A DNA stretch of 64,000 bases from Paenibacillaceae bacterium (GCA_900766135.1 CAAFUF010000036.1:62001-126000); one strand, 5' to 3'. Positions 42,302-51,013 are shown, counted from the first letter of the stretch. Numbers and translations: made by a program. The notes: generated by a model from the letters alone, not told the origin.

Positions 42302-43375
42302 TTACTCCGCCTTTACATGACTGGCGAAATCGGGGGTATTGGGTACGATGTGGATAAAGGTCTGGCCCGGCACCATCGGCAGCTCCACGTTGTCTTTGAT
42401 GAACCGGATGATGTCGCCTTCCTTGCGGATCCATTCGGCCCGGATCACCTTGCCCTCCTGGAACAACACCGCTTCGCCGCCGAGCGACAGCTCCACGTCC
42501 AGCCGGCCAACGTCGTCCAGCACCTGATGATCCGCCCCCATGACGATCACATTCGCGGCGGTTATCGGATCGCCGGTCTCCAGGTCGGTGTGCGGCTCGC
42601 CATTGATGGACCGCTTGTAAACCCCGGCCGCGGCATCGTATTCGTAACTGACCCGGTAGTTGTCCAGCTGGAATTTAATCTCCACGTTGTTCGCCGTCTC
42701 CGTCGAATCGGGATGTTCGTCGTCCTTATAAAAAACGTACGAGGGCACCGTCTCATCCTCCGTGGCATAGCCGCGCTTGGCGGCACCTTCCAGCAGCTTC
42801 TCTACATTGGAATACAAATTGTGCGGCGCCTTCCGGGATTTGTCCCGCCAGAAGAAGGAGCCTGCGTTCGTAATTTCGTCCAGATCCTCTTTGTGTTGTC
42901 TTTGCAGTACGGCATAGGCGTCATTGCTTGCACCGGCATGCACCAGCACGCCGTGATAGCTTTCGCCCAAATCGATCATGTACGGGCGAATGCTGCGAAT
43001 CGGGCCAATCTTGGCATTATCCGCCTGACTGTGAAAGATCGATACCAGCCGCGTGACTCCGCCTTCGGCTAGCACCTCGTAAACGACGTCCGCGTCAATC
43101 AGCCCCGATTGCGGCCGGGCCGCCGGCGCATTATTGATCATGATGGCGAGCGGTCTGCGGGTAAGCGGCTCCTCCAACGGCAATCCGGTCAGCGGGGCGG
43201 TATAGGCAGGAACCTCCGGTTCGGGCGGAGCGGTCTCCTCCGGGACCGCCGTTTGCGGCGGAGCGACGCCATCCGCAGGCGGGACGGCTTCCCCATTTTT
43301 GCCACAAGCGGATAGCAAAAAGACCAGTAACGTTACGAGCAGCAGCCAACTTAACTTAGATGATTTCAAAGGCAT
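42302..43375 (-). CDS. yerB: YerB-type lipoprotein with DUF3048 domain
   Basis: A 357-residue protein with a lipoprotein signal (hydrophobic WLLLVTLLVFLLSACGKNGE, lipobox LSAC, Cys24), a Pro/Glu-rich linker and two DUF3048 parts: TGLPLEEPLTRRPLAIMINN, ADVVYEVLAEGGVTRLVSIF, IGPIRSIRPYMIDLGESYHG, and a C-terminal half with ANVIVMGADHQVLDDVGRLD. In Bacillus, YerB belongs to a conserved cell-envelope set of unknown role. It is attached to the outer side of the membrane. A GGAG-type ribosome site (GAGGAACATG) precedes the start. It is divergent from doxX, with a likely operator between. Confidence 0.9.
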   Translation of the reverse strand: MPLKSSKLSWLLLVTLLVFLLSACGKNGEAVPPADGVAPPQTAVPEETAPPEPEVPAYTAPLTGLPLEEPLTRRPLAIMINNAPAARPQSGLIDADVVYEVLAEGGVTRLVSIFHSQADNAKIGPIRSIRPYMIDLGESYHGVLVHAGASNDAYAVLQRQHKEDLDEITNAGSFFWRDKSRKAPHNLYSNVEKLLEGAAKRGYATEDETVPSYVFYKDDEHPDSTETANNVEIKFQLDNYRVSYEYDAAAGVYKRSINGEPHTDLETGDPITAANVIVMGADHQVLDDVGRLDVELSLGGEAVLFQEGKVIRAEWIRKEGDIIRFIKDNVELPMVPGQTFIHIVPNTPDFASHVKAE

Positions 43376-43467
43376 GTTCCTCCGTCAAAAATCCTGAGTT
43401 TTCTACATTATACGTTGAATCACGCATCCGGGGGAAGCCGGAGCCTCACGAAGGTAAAATTATGGTT

Positions 43468-43502
43468 AAAATTTAAAATAATAATTGATTGTTTTAAATT
43501 TT
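43468..43502. promoter_or_regulatory. Long inverted repeat upstream of doxX
   Basis: AAAATTTAAAA (43468-43478) and TTTTAAATTTT (43492-43502) are perfect inverted repeats with a 13-base spacer, about 90 bases before the doxX start. It resembles an operator for a MarR- or HxlR-type regulator, which often controls doxX genes. No such regulator is adjacent. Confidence 0.55.
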
Positions 43503-43590
43503 GTCCCTAATATGAATACTAAGTTCAGGAGAAAATTTCCACGAAAAAGCATGAACACTGTCACCGCAAATGCGGAAAGGAGTTGGAGAG

Positions 43591-44073
43591 ATGATCGTTA
43601 AATGGTTAAGGGAGAGTACGATTGCTTCTTGGCTGCTCTTGCTGATCAGACTTTACGTGGGTTACGAGTGGCTGACCTCCGGGTGGGGCAAAGTGACCGG
43701 CGGTTTCGATGCCGCTGGATTTCTGACGGGAGCCTTGGCAAAGAGCGGCGGCGAACACCCTGCCGTCCAAAGCTGGTGGGCTTCGTTCCTCGAGCATTTC
43801 GCCGTACCCAACGTCGGCTTGTTTAATATCCTGGTTCCTTATGGCGAGGTCCTCGTTGGACTTGGCCTCATCCTCGGCGCCTTCACTTGGCTGGCCGCCT
43901 TCTTCGGCATGGTCATGAACTTCGCCTTTTTGTTCTCAGGTACCGTGAGCACGAACCCGCTGCTGCTGCTGCTAGAGATTTTTATCGTCGTGGCTGGAAC
44001 AAACGCGGGGCGGATTGGTTTGGATTACTTCATCCAGCCTTACTTCCGCAAGAGCTTCGGACGGCGACGTTGA
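43591..44073 (+). CDS. DoxX-family membrane protein
   Basis: A 160-residue membrane protein starting at ATG 43591 (AAAGGAG upstream). Four hydrophobic segments and the DoxX pattern are visible: WLLLLIRLYVGYEWLTSGWG in the first helix, VPNVGLFNILVPYGEVLVGL, GAFTWLAAFFGMVMNFAFLF, and LLEIFIVVAGTNAGRIGLDY. DoxX proteins sit in the membrane and have been linked to quinone, thiosulfate or redox-stress functions; the precise role is unknown. Expression may be controlled by the palindrome at 43468-43502. A strong terminator follows at 44090-44124. Confidence 0.88.
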   Translation: MIVKWLRESTIASWLLLLIRLYVGYEWLTSGWGKVTGGFDAAGFLTGALAKSGGEHPAVQSWWASFLEHFAVPNVGLFNILVPYGEVLVGLGLILGAFTWLAAFFGMVMNFAFLFSGTVSTNPLLLLLEIFIVVAGTNAGRIGLDYFIQPYFRKSFGRRR

Positions 44074-44089
44074 CCATCGCTTCAGAAAA

Positions 44090-44124
44090 AAAGCGCAGAT
44101 CCCAAATCCTTGGGTCTGCGCTTT
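44090..44124. terminator. Terminator between doxX and the dioxygenase gene
   Basis: AAAGCGCAGATCCCAA and TTGGGTCTGCGCTTT pair around a short loop; T residues follow on the plus strand and A residues precede it, so both convergent genes may use it. Confidence 0.88.
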
Positions 44125-44164
44125 ATTTATTTGCATCGTTAGCCCCGGAAGCCGTTTCTACTCG

Positions 44165-44953
44165 TCAGCGGCCGCCGAACTTCCAGCAATTCAAGCTAAG
44201 GCTTCCATACTGATAATCCTGAAACAGCTTAACGGCCCGCCGCTCGTCATCTGCCGCCCCCATGGCGTAAAGCAGCGGCGCGAAATGCTCACGTCCGTAG
44301 GAGGGAATCGCCATGCGCACATGCGGGGCTTTGCGGTCATAATCAAACAGCTGCCGCAAGTCCCAGCTTTGCAGTTGCTGGCCTACCCAATCGTCGAATT
44401 CGATCGCCCATGCGGCCGGTTCCCGTGCTTCCCAATCCAGCAGGCGAAGATTGTGCACCAGTCCGCCGCTGCCGATCACCAGGATATTCTGATGCCGCAG
44501 CTCCGCAAGCATCTTGCCGATGGCATATTGCTCTTCAGGTTCGCGTTTGGCGTCCACGGATAAAGCCACAACCGGAATATCGGCAGAAGGAAACAACAAC
44601 TGCAGAACAACCCAGGCCCCATGATCAAGTCCCCTGCCCGCCGAAGTCTTGTAAGGCAAATTATGAGCATGGAAGATCGCCTCGATTTCTTTGCTAAGCT
44701 CGGGACTGCCCGGAGCCGGATACTCGATCGCGTACATTTCTTCCGGAAAACCATAGAAATCATGCATCGTCGTATGCGTCGTATCGGTCGAAACCCATTG
44801 TACCGGAGCCTCCCAGTGGGCTGAAAAAATCACAACGGCTTTGGGCGGTACCAGCGTTTCCTGGCCGAATTGGCGAAGAAAGTCCGTATATGCGTTTTGC
44901 TCGATGGCCAAAGTAGGCGAACCGTGTGCAATAAACAATGCAGGCTGAGACAT
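44165..44953 (-). CDS. DODA-type extradiol dioxygenase (class III, LigB-like)
   Basis: A 262-residue protein with the LigB-superfamily metal site: FIAHGSPTLAIEQ near residue 7 (metal His), PKAVVIFSAHWEAPVQW near 42 (second His), and DHGAWVVLQLLFPSADIPVV near 110. It also has IGSGGLVHNLRLLDW in the middle and FGGR at the end. Family members (4,5-DOPA dioxygenase, YgiD type) open aromatic rings of catechols with Fe2+ or Zn2+ and O2. The physiological substrate in bacteria is usually unknown. GGGAGG-type signals precede the ATG. Confidence 0.93.
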   Translation of the reverse strand: MSQPALFIAHGSPTLAIEQNAYTDFLRQFGQETLVPPKAVVIFSAHWEAPVQWVSTDTTHTTMHDFYGFPEEMYAIEYPAPGSPELSKEIEAIFHAHNLPYKTSAGRGLDHGAWVVLQLLFPSADIPVVALSVDAKREPEEQYAIGKMLAELRHQNILVIGSGGLVHNLRLLDWEAREPAAWAIEFDDWVGQQLQSWDLRQLFDYDRKAPHVRMAIPSYGREHFAPLLYAMGAADDERRAVKLFQDYQYGSLSLNCWKFGGR

Positions 44954-45068
44954 CTGCCCCCAAACCTCCCTACGCCAAAAAAATGGTTACACCTTCATTG
45001 TATCCATCCAAGAAGGATTTTACCAGTTTTTGTGTGTCCGGCTCGTCGGCAGATTTCCTTCTTCCGTC

Positions 45069-45893
45069 TTAGATCATCCAATGTTGCCACTCGGTTTGCT
45101 TGGCCTCCAGGCCGCCGAGCCATTCCTTCGTTTTCCGGATGACCTGATGCTGATGCTCGCCGGACGAAAACGTGTGATTTCCCTGGAAGATGATTTCCTT
45201 ATCGCAACGCCCCTCCGGGCGCATCCAGAAGACCTTCTGATACAAAAAGGCGTAATCCGCCGGAATCGTATCGTCAGAGGTCCCATGCACCACAAACACG
45301 TCGCCGGCAAATTTGACCGCTTCCTGGAAGGGCTGAAATTCGCCTAACGAATCGAAAAACTTCGGCGTCAGCCCAAACCCCAAGTAATCCGCGGTCCCGT
45401 GCTTCACTGCCTGGTCGTACAGCTCGCGGCCGGTAATTTTGACGATATCGCTGAAGGGATATCCTACGGCCGACCATAAGACGAGGTTCTTCACGCGCCG
45501 GTCACGGTTTGCGGTCAATAGAGCGACCAACCCACCGAGGCTGTGCCCGATCAGGGATACGCGCGTCGGATCCACATCAAACGCCTCAAGACCGTAGTCC
45601 AGCACCGCACGGGTTTGGGCGACCATCGACTCCACCCCATGCTCGCCGTAATTGCCGCTGCTCTCGCCGCAGCCGAGATAATCGAAACGGAGCACGAGGA
45701 AACCATCCGCCGCAAGCTCCCTCGCCGTCTTCACGAACAGACGGTCGACGCCGATGCGGCTGCCGACGAATCCGTGGCAGATGACGACCAGGGGAGCGCG
45801 GTTGCAGCGCCCCCCTTGTTTATTCTCGGCCGGGTAATGTATGCTGGCCGCAAGTTGTTCTTCTCCATGATTGATGACGATCTGTCTTTCCAT
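45069..45893 (-). CDS. Alpha/beta hydrolase
   Basis: About 274 residues from ATG 45893 (GGAGGAG upstream). The catalytic triad is readable: HGFVGSRIGVD for the oxyanion region near residue 40, the nucleophile Ser in SLIGHSLGGLVALL near 112, an Asp in VHGTSDDTIPADYAF near 210, and the His in FQGNHTFSSGEHQH near 242. This pattern fits serine-peptidase/esterase-type members of the fold (S9/BD-FAE-like); the substrate is not known. A perfect 11-base inverted repeat with a six-base spacer, GATAAGTTTAA..., lies just upstream at 45946-45973, so a dedicated regulator is likely. Confidence 0.9.
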   Translation of the reverse strand: MERQIVINHGEEQLAASIHYPAENKQGGRCNRAPLVVICHGFVGSRIGVDRLFVKTARELAADGFLVLRFDYLGCGESSGNYGEHGVESMVAQTRAVLDYGLEAFDVDPTRVSLIGHSLGGLVALLTANRDRRVKNLVLWSAVGYPFSDIVKITGRELYDQAVKHGTADYLGFGLTPKFFDSLGEFQPFQEAVKFAGDVFVVHGTSDDTIPADYAFLYQKVFWMRPEGRCDKEIIFQGNHTFSSGEHQHQVIRKTKEWLGGLEAKQTEWQHWMI

Positions 45894-45945
45894 ATCCCCC
45901 GTCTCCTCCCCGTGCTCCGGCAATGAATTTTATCCATTTAAATCC

Positions 45946-45973
45946 GATAAGTTTAATGTGATTTAAACTTATC
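45946..45973 (-). promoter_or_regulatory. Palindromic operator upstream of the hydrolase gene
   Basis: GATAAGTTTAA (45946-45956) and TTAAACTTATC (45963-45973) are exact inverted repeats about a six-base spacer, 53 bases before the start. It is typical of a dimeric repressor site; no regulator gene is adjacent. Confidence 0.65.
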
Positions 45974-46030
45974 TTATCATTACCGGAACCAGGGTGTCAA
46001 TCGGATCGCTTCGAGGGAGGCCCCCAAGCC

Positions 46031-46252
46031 CTATTCATACGATTGGCGGAAATAAGCATGGGTGGTGACCCTGCCCTCCCACTCTTTCATAAACTGGTGA
46101 TTGCCCATATGACCTTCGTCGCAGGCCTCATCATCTCCGCACAGCACGCCGCCATCCTCGGCGGCATCGTTCGTCACGACTTCTTCCAGGCTCCCCCGAG
46201 AGTTGCTGTTCAGCAAATACCTCCGGGTCAGCTCCGACTCATATTTTCCCAC
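46031..46252 (-). CDS. Hypothetical small acidic protein
   Basis: About 73 residues, starting best at GTG 46252, which has GGGAGG eight bases before it. The product reads VGKYESELTRRYLLNSNSRG, SLEEVVTNDAAEDGGVLCGD, and ends with MKEWEGRVTTHAYFRQSYE. It is acidic and has no membrane segment or signal peptide. The Cys-Gly-Asp-Asp segment could bind metal. I do not recognise the family; its codon use and clean start make it a plausible real gene. Confidence 0.55.
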   Translation of the reverse strand: MGKYESELTRRYLLNSNSRGSLEEVVTNDAAEDGGVLCGDDEACDEGHMGNHQFMKEWEGRVTTHAYFRQSYE

Positions 46253-46504
46253 TGGCTCTGCCTCCCGCAACTTTAAGTGTACAGGCCGCTTTGTCGGCAA
46301 TAGATGCAGCCTTTCCGCCGGCGCCTGCCGTTTTTACTTATGCTGTAGTTTTTGGAGGGAAGGATGTTTTTTATTCCTTGTTCAAGGAATGTTCATAATC
46401 CATTAGTTCCGTTCCACGGGCCGATTCAGCCCTGCCATGGTCCCTTGCGAATCGGACAACCTATGCAGTATACTACGGAAGAAACTGGGAGGAGAGATAC
46501 TACC

Positions 46505-47227
46505 ATGTACATCCACGAAATGATCGGCGAAACCAAACGGCTGCGGCAGCAAATGACGCCGGACAACGAAGCGTATTTCGGGGAGATGGTCTTGTACTTC
46601 CGTTCCGGCGCAAGCTCGCTTAGTGAAGCCAAAGGGGAAGAGATCCTGCTGGACCTGGCCCGGCAAATCGTCAAGAACCAAGCCAAGGGAATTATGGCGG
46701 CGGAACGGTTCGGAGCCGATCCGAGGGCTTATTGCGCGGAGCTGGCGGAGGACGTACAGACACGGAAACCCCGAACGCTCAAGGACAAAATCAAATATTA
46801 TACGATGATTCCCTGGGTAGCCTTGACCTGGGTCTTCTTTATTTATATGATCACCGGCTTTTTCAGCAAATGGTTTGGCGGGGAGCTGGAATATACGCGA
46901 ATCAGCAGTTCCTCGCTGCTGATCATCGCTGGCCTGTCGATCGTGCTCATCGAATTGGTCACCCGCTTTTTGGGCAACAGCCCCAAGACCGGAGACGGCA
47001 AGGAGGAATCCGGGACATCAGGAACGGGACCTTCCTCCGGTCCCGGCGGATTCAACCTCCGCGCATTCGGCACTTATATCGCCGTTGCGGCCGTGCTGAT
47101 CGTCATCGGCACCCTGCTGAACCGGATCATGCCGGCTTTCACCGTCTCGCCTTGGGACAGCCTGATCATCTTTGCCGTGGGTTTGGCCGGGCAAATCTTC
47201 TTCTTCGGACGCCGATCGAAGAACTAA
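46505..47227 (+). CDS. DUF1129-family membrane protein
   Basis: About 240 residues; ATG 46505 has GGGAGGAGAG upstream and replaces the longer reading of the same frame. The N-terminal soluble part (FGEMVLYFRSGASSLSEAKG, EEILLDLARQIVKNQAKG) is followed by four hydrophobic helices (MIPWVALTWVFFIYMITGF, LLIIAGLSIVLIELVTRF, YIAVAAVLIVIGTLLNRI, LIIFAVGLAGQIFFFG). This layout matches DUF1129 membrane proteins of Bacillales, whose function is unknown. It faces the ABC transporter operon across a strong terminator. Confidence 0.75.
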   Translation: MYIHEMIGETKRLRQQMTPDNEAYFGEMVLYFRSGASSLSEAKGEEILLDLARQIVKNQAKGIMAAERFGADPRAYCAELAEDVQTRKPRTLKDKIKYYTMIPWVALTWVFFIYMITGFFSKWFGGELEYTRISSSSLLIIAGLSIVLIELVTRFLGNSPKTGDGKEESGTSGTGPSSGPGGFNLRAFGTYIAVAAVLIVIGTLLNRIMPAFTVSPWDSLIIFAVGLAGQIFFFGRRSKN

Positions 47228-47235
47228 GACAAATC

Positions 47236-47285
47236 AAAAGCAGAAGCCGCACCCCTTCAGAATGGATGGTGCGGCTTCTGCTTTT
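47236..47285. terminator. Strong bidirectional terminator
   Basis: AAAAGCAGAAGCCGCACC (47236-47253) pairs with GGTGCGGCTTCTGCTTTT (47268-47285), and a T-run continues on the plus strand. It separates the convergent genes at 46505-47227 and 47293-48051. Confidence 0.92.
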
Positions 47286-47292
47286 TTTGCGA

Positions 47293-48051
47293 TTAGATCT
47301 GAACCCGTTTACGGAGCAAATAGGAGATGGCGTAAACCATCAAAGCGACTAAAGCAACCTCGAACAGGAACGAACCCAGGGACATGATATTCACCGCTTC
47401 CGCCGTCCCCGATTGGATCTCCTCCGAGGTTCCGAAATGAATCGTGCCGTAATTCAGCATCGATGAATCGTTGCCTCCAAAGAGCAAGCTTTCCAGCCAG
47501 GACATTCCGTTTTGAATCACAAAGAAGGAGATAATGCCCACCCACGTTCCGGCTTTACCCTGGATGCTCACGCTGGCTCCGATGGTAATGGACGTAAAGA
47601 TCGTTAGGATCAACAGCGTGTAAATCCAGACGATACTAATGATCATGAGTATAACGTCCTTGATGCCAACCAACTCGATGCTCACAAAATCGATGGGAAT
47701 CTTAGCCAGCGAAAAATAGATCGCCGCATGAACCGCGATGATCCCCGCGATCATCAGTGCCACGATCCAGCTGAACAGCAGCGAGGACAGGATCGTCCAT
47801 ACCGGATGCAGCGGGAGCAAGCGGCGATGATAGGCCTTAATGTTGTAAGCAAACGTTTTGCATGCCTGGACGATGAGGATAATGGCGGCTGCCAGATAAA
47901 GCACGATCGTTAAGACGAAGATCGCTTCCCCGTCCCAATTTCGAAGGTTGCCCGCAATCGATAGCAAACCTTGCACGATCACCAAGACGGCGGCAAGACC
48001 CAACACGGTATTGGCATTTTGTTTGATATCGTATTTCAACAATTTCATCAT
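47293..48051 (-). CDS. ABC transporter membrane subunit (ABC-2 type)
   Basis: A 252-residue protein with six hydrophobic segments (VLGLAAVLVIVQGLLSIAGN, IFVLTIVLYLAAAIILIVQA, ILSSLLFSWIVALMIAGIIA, VILMIISIVWIYTLLILTIF, and a last FEVALVALMVYAISYLL). It is the last gene of the five-gene operon that begins at 50947 and its start overlaps the upstream ATPase gene by four bases. Such GntR-linked permeases in Bacillales belong to the YtrA-F / BcrB type. The transported molecule is unknown; cell-envelope antibiotics or lantibiotics are common for this layout. Confidence 0.82.
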   Translation of the reverse strand: MMKLLKYDIKQNANTVLGLAAVLVIVQGLLSIAGNLRNWDGEAIFVLTIVLYLAAAIILIVQACKTFAYNIKAYHRRLLPLHPVWTILSSLLFSWIVALMIAGIIAVHAAIYFSLAKIPIDFVSIELVGIKDVILMIISIVWIYTLLILTIFTSITIGASVSIQGKAGTWVGIISFFVIQNGMSWLESLLFGGNDSSMLNYGTIHFGTSEEIQSGTAEAVNIMSLGSFLFEVALVALMVYAISYLLRKRVQI

Positions 48052-48746
48052 TCCGCGAACACCTCTCTGAACATGTCATCGACGCTTTTGCCATAGCGAA
48101 TCCGCAAGTTCTCCACTTCCTCCTGCATGACGATCTCGCCGCCGCGGATGAAGATCACCTCATCGAAAATCCGCTCGATATCCCGAACCAAGTGGGTGGA
48201 GATGACCAGACTGCTCTCCTCGTTGTAAAACTCCACGATGGCGTCCAAAATTTTGGCCCGGGCCACCGGGTCCACCCCGCCGATCGGCTCGTCGAGCAAA
48301 TACAGCTTAGCGTTTCTCGATAACGTTAACGTCAGTTGCAGCCGCTCGTTCATGCCCTTCGACAAGGAACTGATTTTTTCTTTTTCATGCAGATTCATAA
48401 AGTCCAGCATCATGCCGGCCTTCTGCTCGTCGAAATCCGAGAAGAAATCCCGATAAAATCCGATCGCGTCCCGCACCTTCATCCATGATTCCGTCAGGGG
48501 ACGATCGGGCATAAAGGAAACCAGCGACCTCGTCGCCAGCCCCACCGGCGTTCCGTCCACCGACACCTTGCCGCCGGAAGGATGAACAAGGCCGGCAGCG
48601 ATTTTCATCAACGTGCTTTTGCCGCTGCCGTTCGTGCCGAGCAGGCCCACGATCTTCCCTTTGCCGATGCCGAAGGACACGCCATGCAACGCTTTTTTGC
48701 TGCCGTAGGATTTCGATACGCCCTGCACTTTCAATAACCGTTCCAT
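48048..48746 (-). CDS. ABC transporter ATP-binding protein
   Basis: A 232-residue ATPase. The motifs are complete: Walker A LLGTNGSGKSTLMKIAAGL near residue 35, signature SLSKGMNERLQLTLTLSR near 130, Walker B LYLLDEPIGGVDPVARAK near 150, and the H-loop in VISTHLVRDIERIF. It overlaps the permease gene by four bases and follows the GntR gene by 17 bases. It should energise the 47293 permease. The residue pattern is of the YtrB/BcrA (bacitracin-type) subfamily. Confidence 0.94.
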   Translation of the reverse strand: MERLLKVQGVSKSYGSKKALHGVSFGIGKGKIVGLLGTNGSGKSTLMKIAAGLVHPSGGKVSVDGTPVGLATRSLVSFMPDRPLTESWMKVRDAIGFYRDFFSDFDEQKAGMMLDFMNLHEKEKISSLSKGMNERLQLTLTLSRNAKLYLLDEPIGGVDPVARAKILDAIVEFYNEESSLVISTHLVRDIERIFDEVIFIRGGEIVMQEEVENLRIRYGKSVDDMFREVFAE

Positions 48747-48763
48747 TGATGGTGTCCTCCTCT

Positions 48764-49138
48764 CTAAGCTCGATTGTCCGTTTTCATTGCGTCGGCGACA
48801 AGCGCCGCAATGTCCTGGTTGCTAAAGCCCAGCTCCTGCATGCCTCCGATAAAGCGGTCAAGCAGATCGCCGGCCATTTCTTTTTTGATGGTCATAATTT
48901 TCGATTCCTCACTTGTCACGTATCTTCCGAGTCCGCGTTTCGTTTCCACGACGGCTTCACGCTCCAATTCCTGAAAAGTCCGCTGTACGGTGTTCGGGTT
49001 AATTTGCAGTTCGGCCGCGAGTTCGCGTACCGATGGGATTTTATCGCCGGCCTTCAATCTCCCGGTCACGATTTCCCGCTTTAAATAGTTCATGATTTGC
49101 AGATAAATCGGCAGATTATTGTCGAATTCGATGCTCAC
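48764..49138 (-). CDS. GntR-family regulator, YtrA type
   Basis: About 124 residues; GTG 49138 is chosen because AAAGGAG stands nine bases before it. The winged helix-turn-helix is IYLQIMNYLKREIVTGRLKA, then GDKIPSVRELAAELQINPNT and VQRTFQELEREAVVETKRGL. The tail is short (DRFIGGMQELGFSNQDIAAL), which is the YtrA subfamily layout. YtrA-type proteins repress their own ABC operon until cell-wall antibiotics are present. The palindrome ACACTAGTGT inside the operon promoter (50990-50999) is a plausible target. It lies in the middle of the operon rather than first. Confidence 0.88.
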   Translation of the reverse strand: MSIEFDNNLPIYLQIMNYLKREIVTGRLKAGDKIPSVRELAAELQINPNTVQRTFQELEREAVVETKRGLGRYVTSEESKIMTIKKEMAGDLLDRFIGGMQELGFSNQDIAALVADAMKTDNRA

Positions 49139-49188
49139 GATCCATGGCTCCTTTCCGCCGTATGCCGCTGCGTGCAGGTTGCTGCACG

Positions 49189-49947
49189 TCAAGCGACATC
49201 CCGTTTTTTAAACGTAACAAAGCTGACTGCGAGAAACAAGACCAAATAGGCGGCGATCACCACGGAGGAGAAGGTTAACGTCATGCCGGGCATCGGCGGG
49301 TTCCCATTCGTGTATACCGACAAATCGGCGTTCGCGAAGATCAAGTATTTGGTGAACTCATATCTCGAGAGCAAGACGACAACCAATTCCTCCAGGACTA
49401 CGAGGAACATGCCGATACCAATCGTCGCTCCCGATGAACGCGTGAGGATGCTGGCGAGGAATGCAATCGTAACATAGACGAGCGTATAAATGAATTGATA
49501 CAAGGCGCCGCTTAGGACATCGTTCCAGCCGGTTTCCTGCATGCCGCCGAATCCAAAGACCAGCCCTCCGCCCAGCAATGCGACAGCAAGCGTAAAAACG
49601 AAGATCGACAACGTGAACAGCAGCACGGCCACGTACTTGGAGGCTAAGATCCGGCTGCGGCTTTGCGATCGGATCAGCAGCAGCTTGATGGTTCCGAGAC
49701 TATGCTCCTTCGCCACAATGCCCGCCGTACAGATGATAACCAGCAAGGTCAGCATTTGGCCTAAACCGTTTCTGGATATCGCCATCCCGGCAAATTCCAG
49801 GAACGCCGGCGACTGATCCGAAAAATTGTGCATCATGTAAAGCATCCCGGCGATAAACGCAGCAATCAGCGCATAGGGGACAAAAAAGCTGCGTTTCTTG
49901 GACATTTTCAGCCATTCGTTAACGACAAGATTGGTAAAACTACGCAA
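49189..49947 (-). CDS. ABC transporter membrane subunit (ABC-2 type, BcrB-like)
   Basis: A 252-residue membrane protein: an N-terminal FTNLVVNEWLKMSKKRSFFV that typifies bacitracin-type permeases, then six hydrophobic segments (PYALIAAFIAGMLYMMHNF, MLTLLVIICTAGIVAKEHS, VAVLLFTLSIFVFTLAVALL, TLVYVTIAFLASILTRSSGA, GMFLVVLEELVVVLLSRYEF, TLTFSSVVIAAYLVLFLAVS). It overlaps the ATPase gene upstream by eight bases. It would work with the ATPase at 49940-50947. The pair is like BcrAB of bacitracin export. Confidence 0.88.
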   Translation of the reverse strand: MRSFTNLVVNEWLKMSKKRSFFVPYALIAAFIAGMLYMMHNFSDQSPAFLEFAGMAISRNGLGQMLTLLVIICTAGIVAKEHSLGTIKLLLIRSQSRSRILASKYVAVLLFTLSIFVFTLAVALLGGGLVFGFGGMQETGWNDVLSGALYQFIYTLVYVTIAFLASILTRSSGATIGIGMFLVVLEELVVVLLSRYEFTKYLIFANADLSVYTNGNPPMPGMTLTFSSVVIAAYLVLFLAVSFVTFKKRDVA

Positions 49948-50947
49948 TTTGATTCCCTCCCGTCCATTTCAAGAACTCGTCTTCCAGCGACGCTTTGACT
50001 TCCTCGATCCGGTAAATCGCGATGCCTTCGCCGCCCAGTGCCCCGACTACGCGCGGAATGTAACCGTCTCGAACCGAGATCGTTACCTCTCCCCGTTCTT
50101 GTGACATCCCCAGCATGCGGATTTCTTCCATCCGAACGAGCCTAGCTTTCGCGGCTTCCGCATCGCCAACCCGGAACGTCACGTTCACCCGTTCCTCAGC
50201 CTTCTCTGCCGCTTCGACCAGAGTACGTTCGGTCACGAACTTCCCTTCCTGAATGACGACCACGCGGCTGCACATCAACTCCATCTCGGCCAGCAAGTGA
50301 CTGGATACCAGCACGGAGATGCCCTCTTCGGAGGCGATGCGCTTCAGATAATCGCGCATTTCCCGGATCCCCGCGGGATCCAGCCCGTTCGTCGGCTCAT
50401 CGAGAATCAGGATCGACGGCCGATGCAATAAAGCCTGGGCGATACCAAGGCGCTGGCGCATGCCCAGCGAATAGGCTTTAACGCGTTTATTCATCGCCTT
50501 CTCCAGGCCAACCAGCCGGGTGACCTCCTGAATCCGCTCGTCCGTGATCCCCTCGCTCATCCGTCCATATTGCTTCAGATTGTCGTAGCCGGTCATATAC
50601 GGGTAAAACTCCGGATTCTCGATAATCGCTCCGACGTGGGCGATCGCTTGGGTAAAATGCTTCCGTACGCTGATCCCTTTCACCTGGACGTCGCCTTCCG
50701 TCATGCCGATCAAACCTACGATCATCCGGATCGTTGTCGTTTTCCCTGCGCCGTTGGGTCCCAGCAGACCCACGATTTCTCCCCGTCGAATATCGAAAGA
50801 CAATTTGTCGACAATCCGTTTGCTTCCGATGCTCTTCGTCACCTGCTGTACCGACAATACGATCGGTTCCTGTCCCGGCAGGTTTGCCGCGGCGGCTGTG
50901 TCTAATTCAGGCGCGGCGTTATCCATAGACTGAAATTGCACGTTCAC
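49940..50947 (-). CDS. ABC transporter ATP-binding protein (BcrA-like), first gene of the operon
   Basis: About 335 residues, starting best at GTG 50947 (AAGGAG eight bases before); another GTG lies three codons upstream. After a short unique lead it has Walker A LLGPNGAGKTTTIRMIVGL, signature YSLGMRQRLGIAQALLHRP, Walker B SILILDEPTNGLDPAGIREM, and an H-loop SVLVSSHLLAEMELMCSR. The C-terminal 100 residues (ERVNVTFRVGDAEAAKARLV) are the extra domain of BcrA-type ATPases. The promoter at 50985-51013 is immediately upstream. This is the head of the operon 50947-47293. Confidence 0.93.
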   Translation of the reverse strand: MNVQFQSMDNAAPELDTAAAANLPGQEPIVLSVQQVTKSIGSKRIVDKLSFDIRRGEIVGLLGPNGAGKTTTIRMIVGLIGMTEGDVQVKGISVRKHFTQAIAHVGAIIENPEFYPYMTGYDNLKQYGRMSEGITDERIQEVTRLVGLEKAMNKRVKAYSLGMRQRLGIAQALLHRPSILILDEPTNGLDPAGIREMRDYLKRIASEEGISVLVSSHLLAEMELMCSRVVVIQEGKFVTERTLVEAAEKAEERVNVTFRVGDAEAAKARLVRMEEIRMLGMSQERGEVTISVRDGYIPRVVGALGGEGIAIYRIEEVKASLEDEFLKWTGGNQIA

Positions 50948-50984
50948 TTGATTCACTCCTTCAATGTATCGGTGTCATAGTTAA

Positions 50985-51013
50985 ATAGTACACTAGTGTG
51001 TTGGTATTGTAAA
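50985..51013 (-). promoter_or_regulatory. Promoter and likely GntR operator of the ABC operon
   Basis: TTTACA (51013-51008) and TACTAT (50990-50985) on the minus strand, exactly 17 bases apart. The perfect palindrome ACACTAGTGT (50990-50999) lies in the spacer and touches the -10 box, a good place for a repressor such as the operon's GntR protein. Confidence 0.75.

Noticed and set aside
46352..46504. Longer N-terminus for the DUF1129 protein
   Set aside because: The added 51 residues are Pro/His-rich and unlike a membrane-protein lead; ATG 46505 has a strong GGGAGGAG site.
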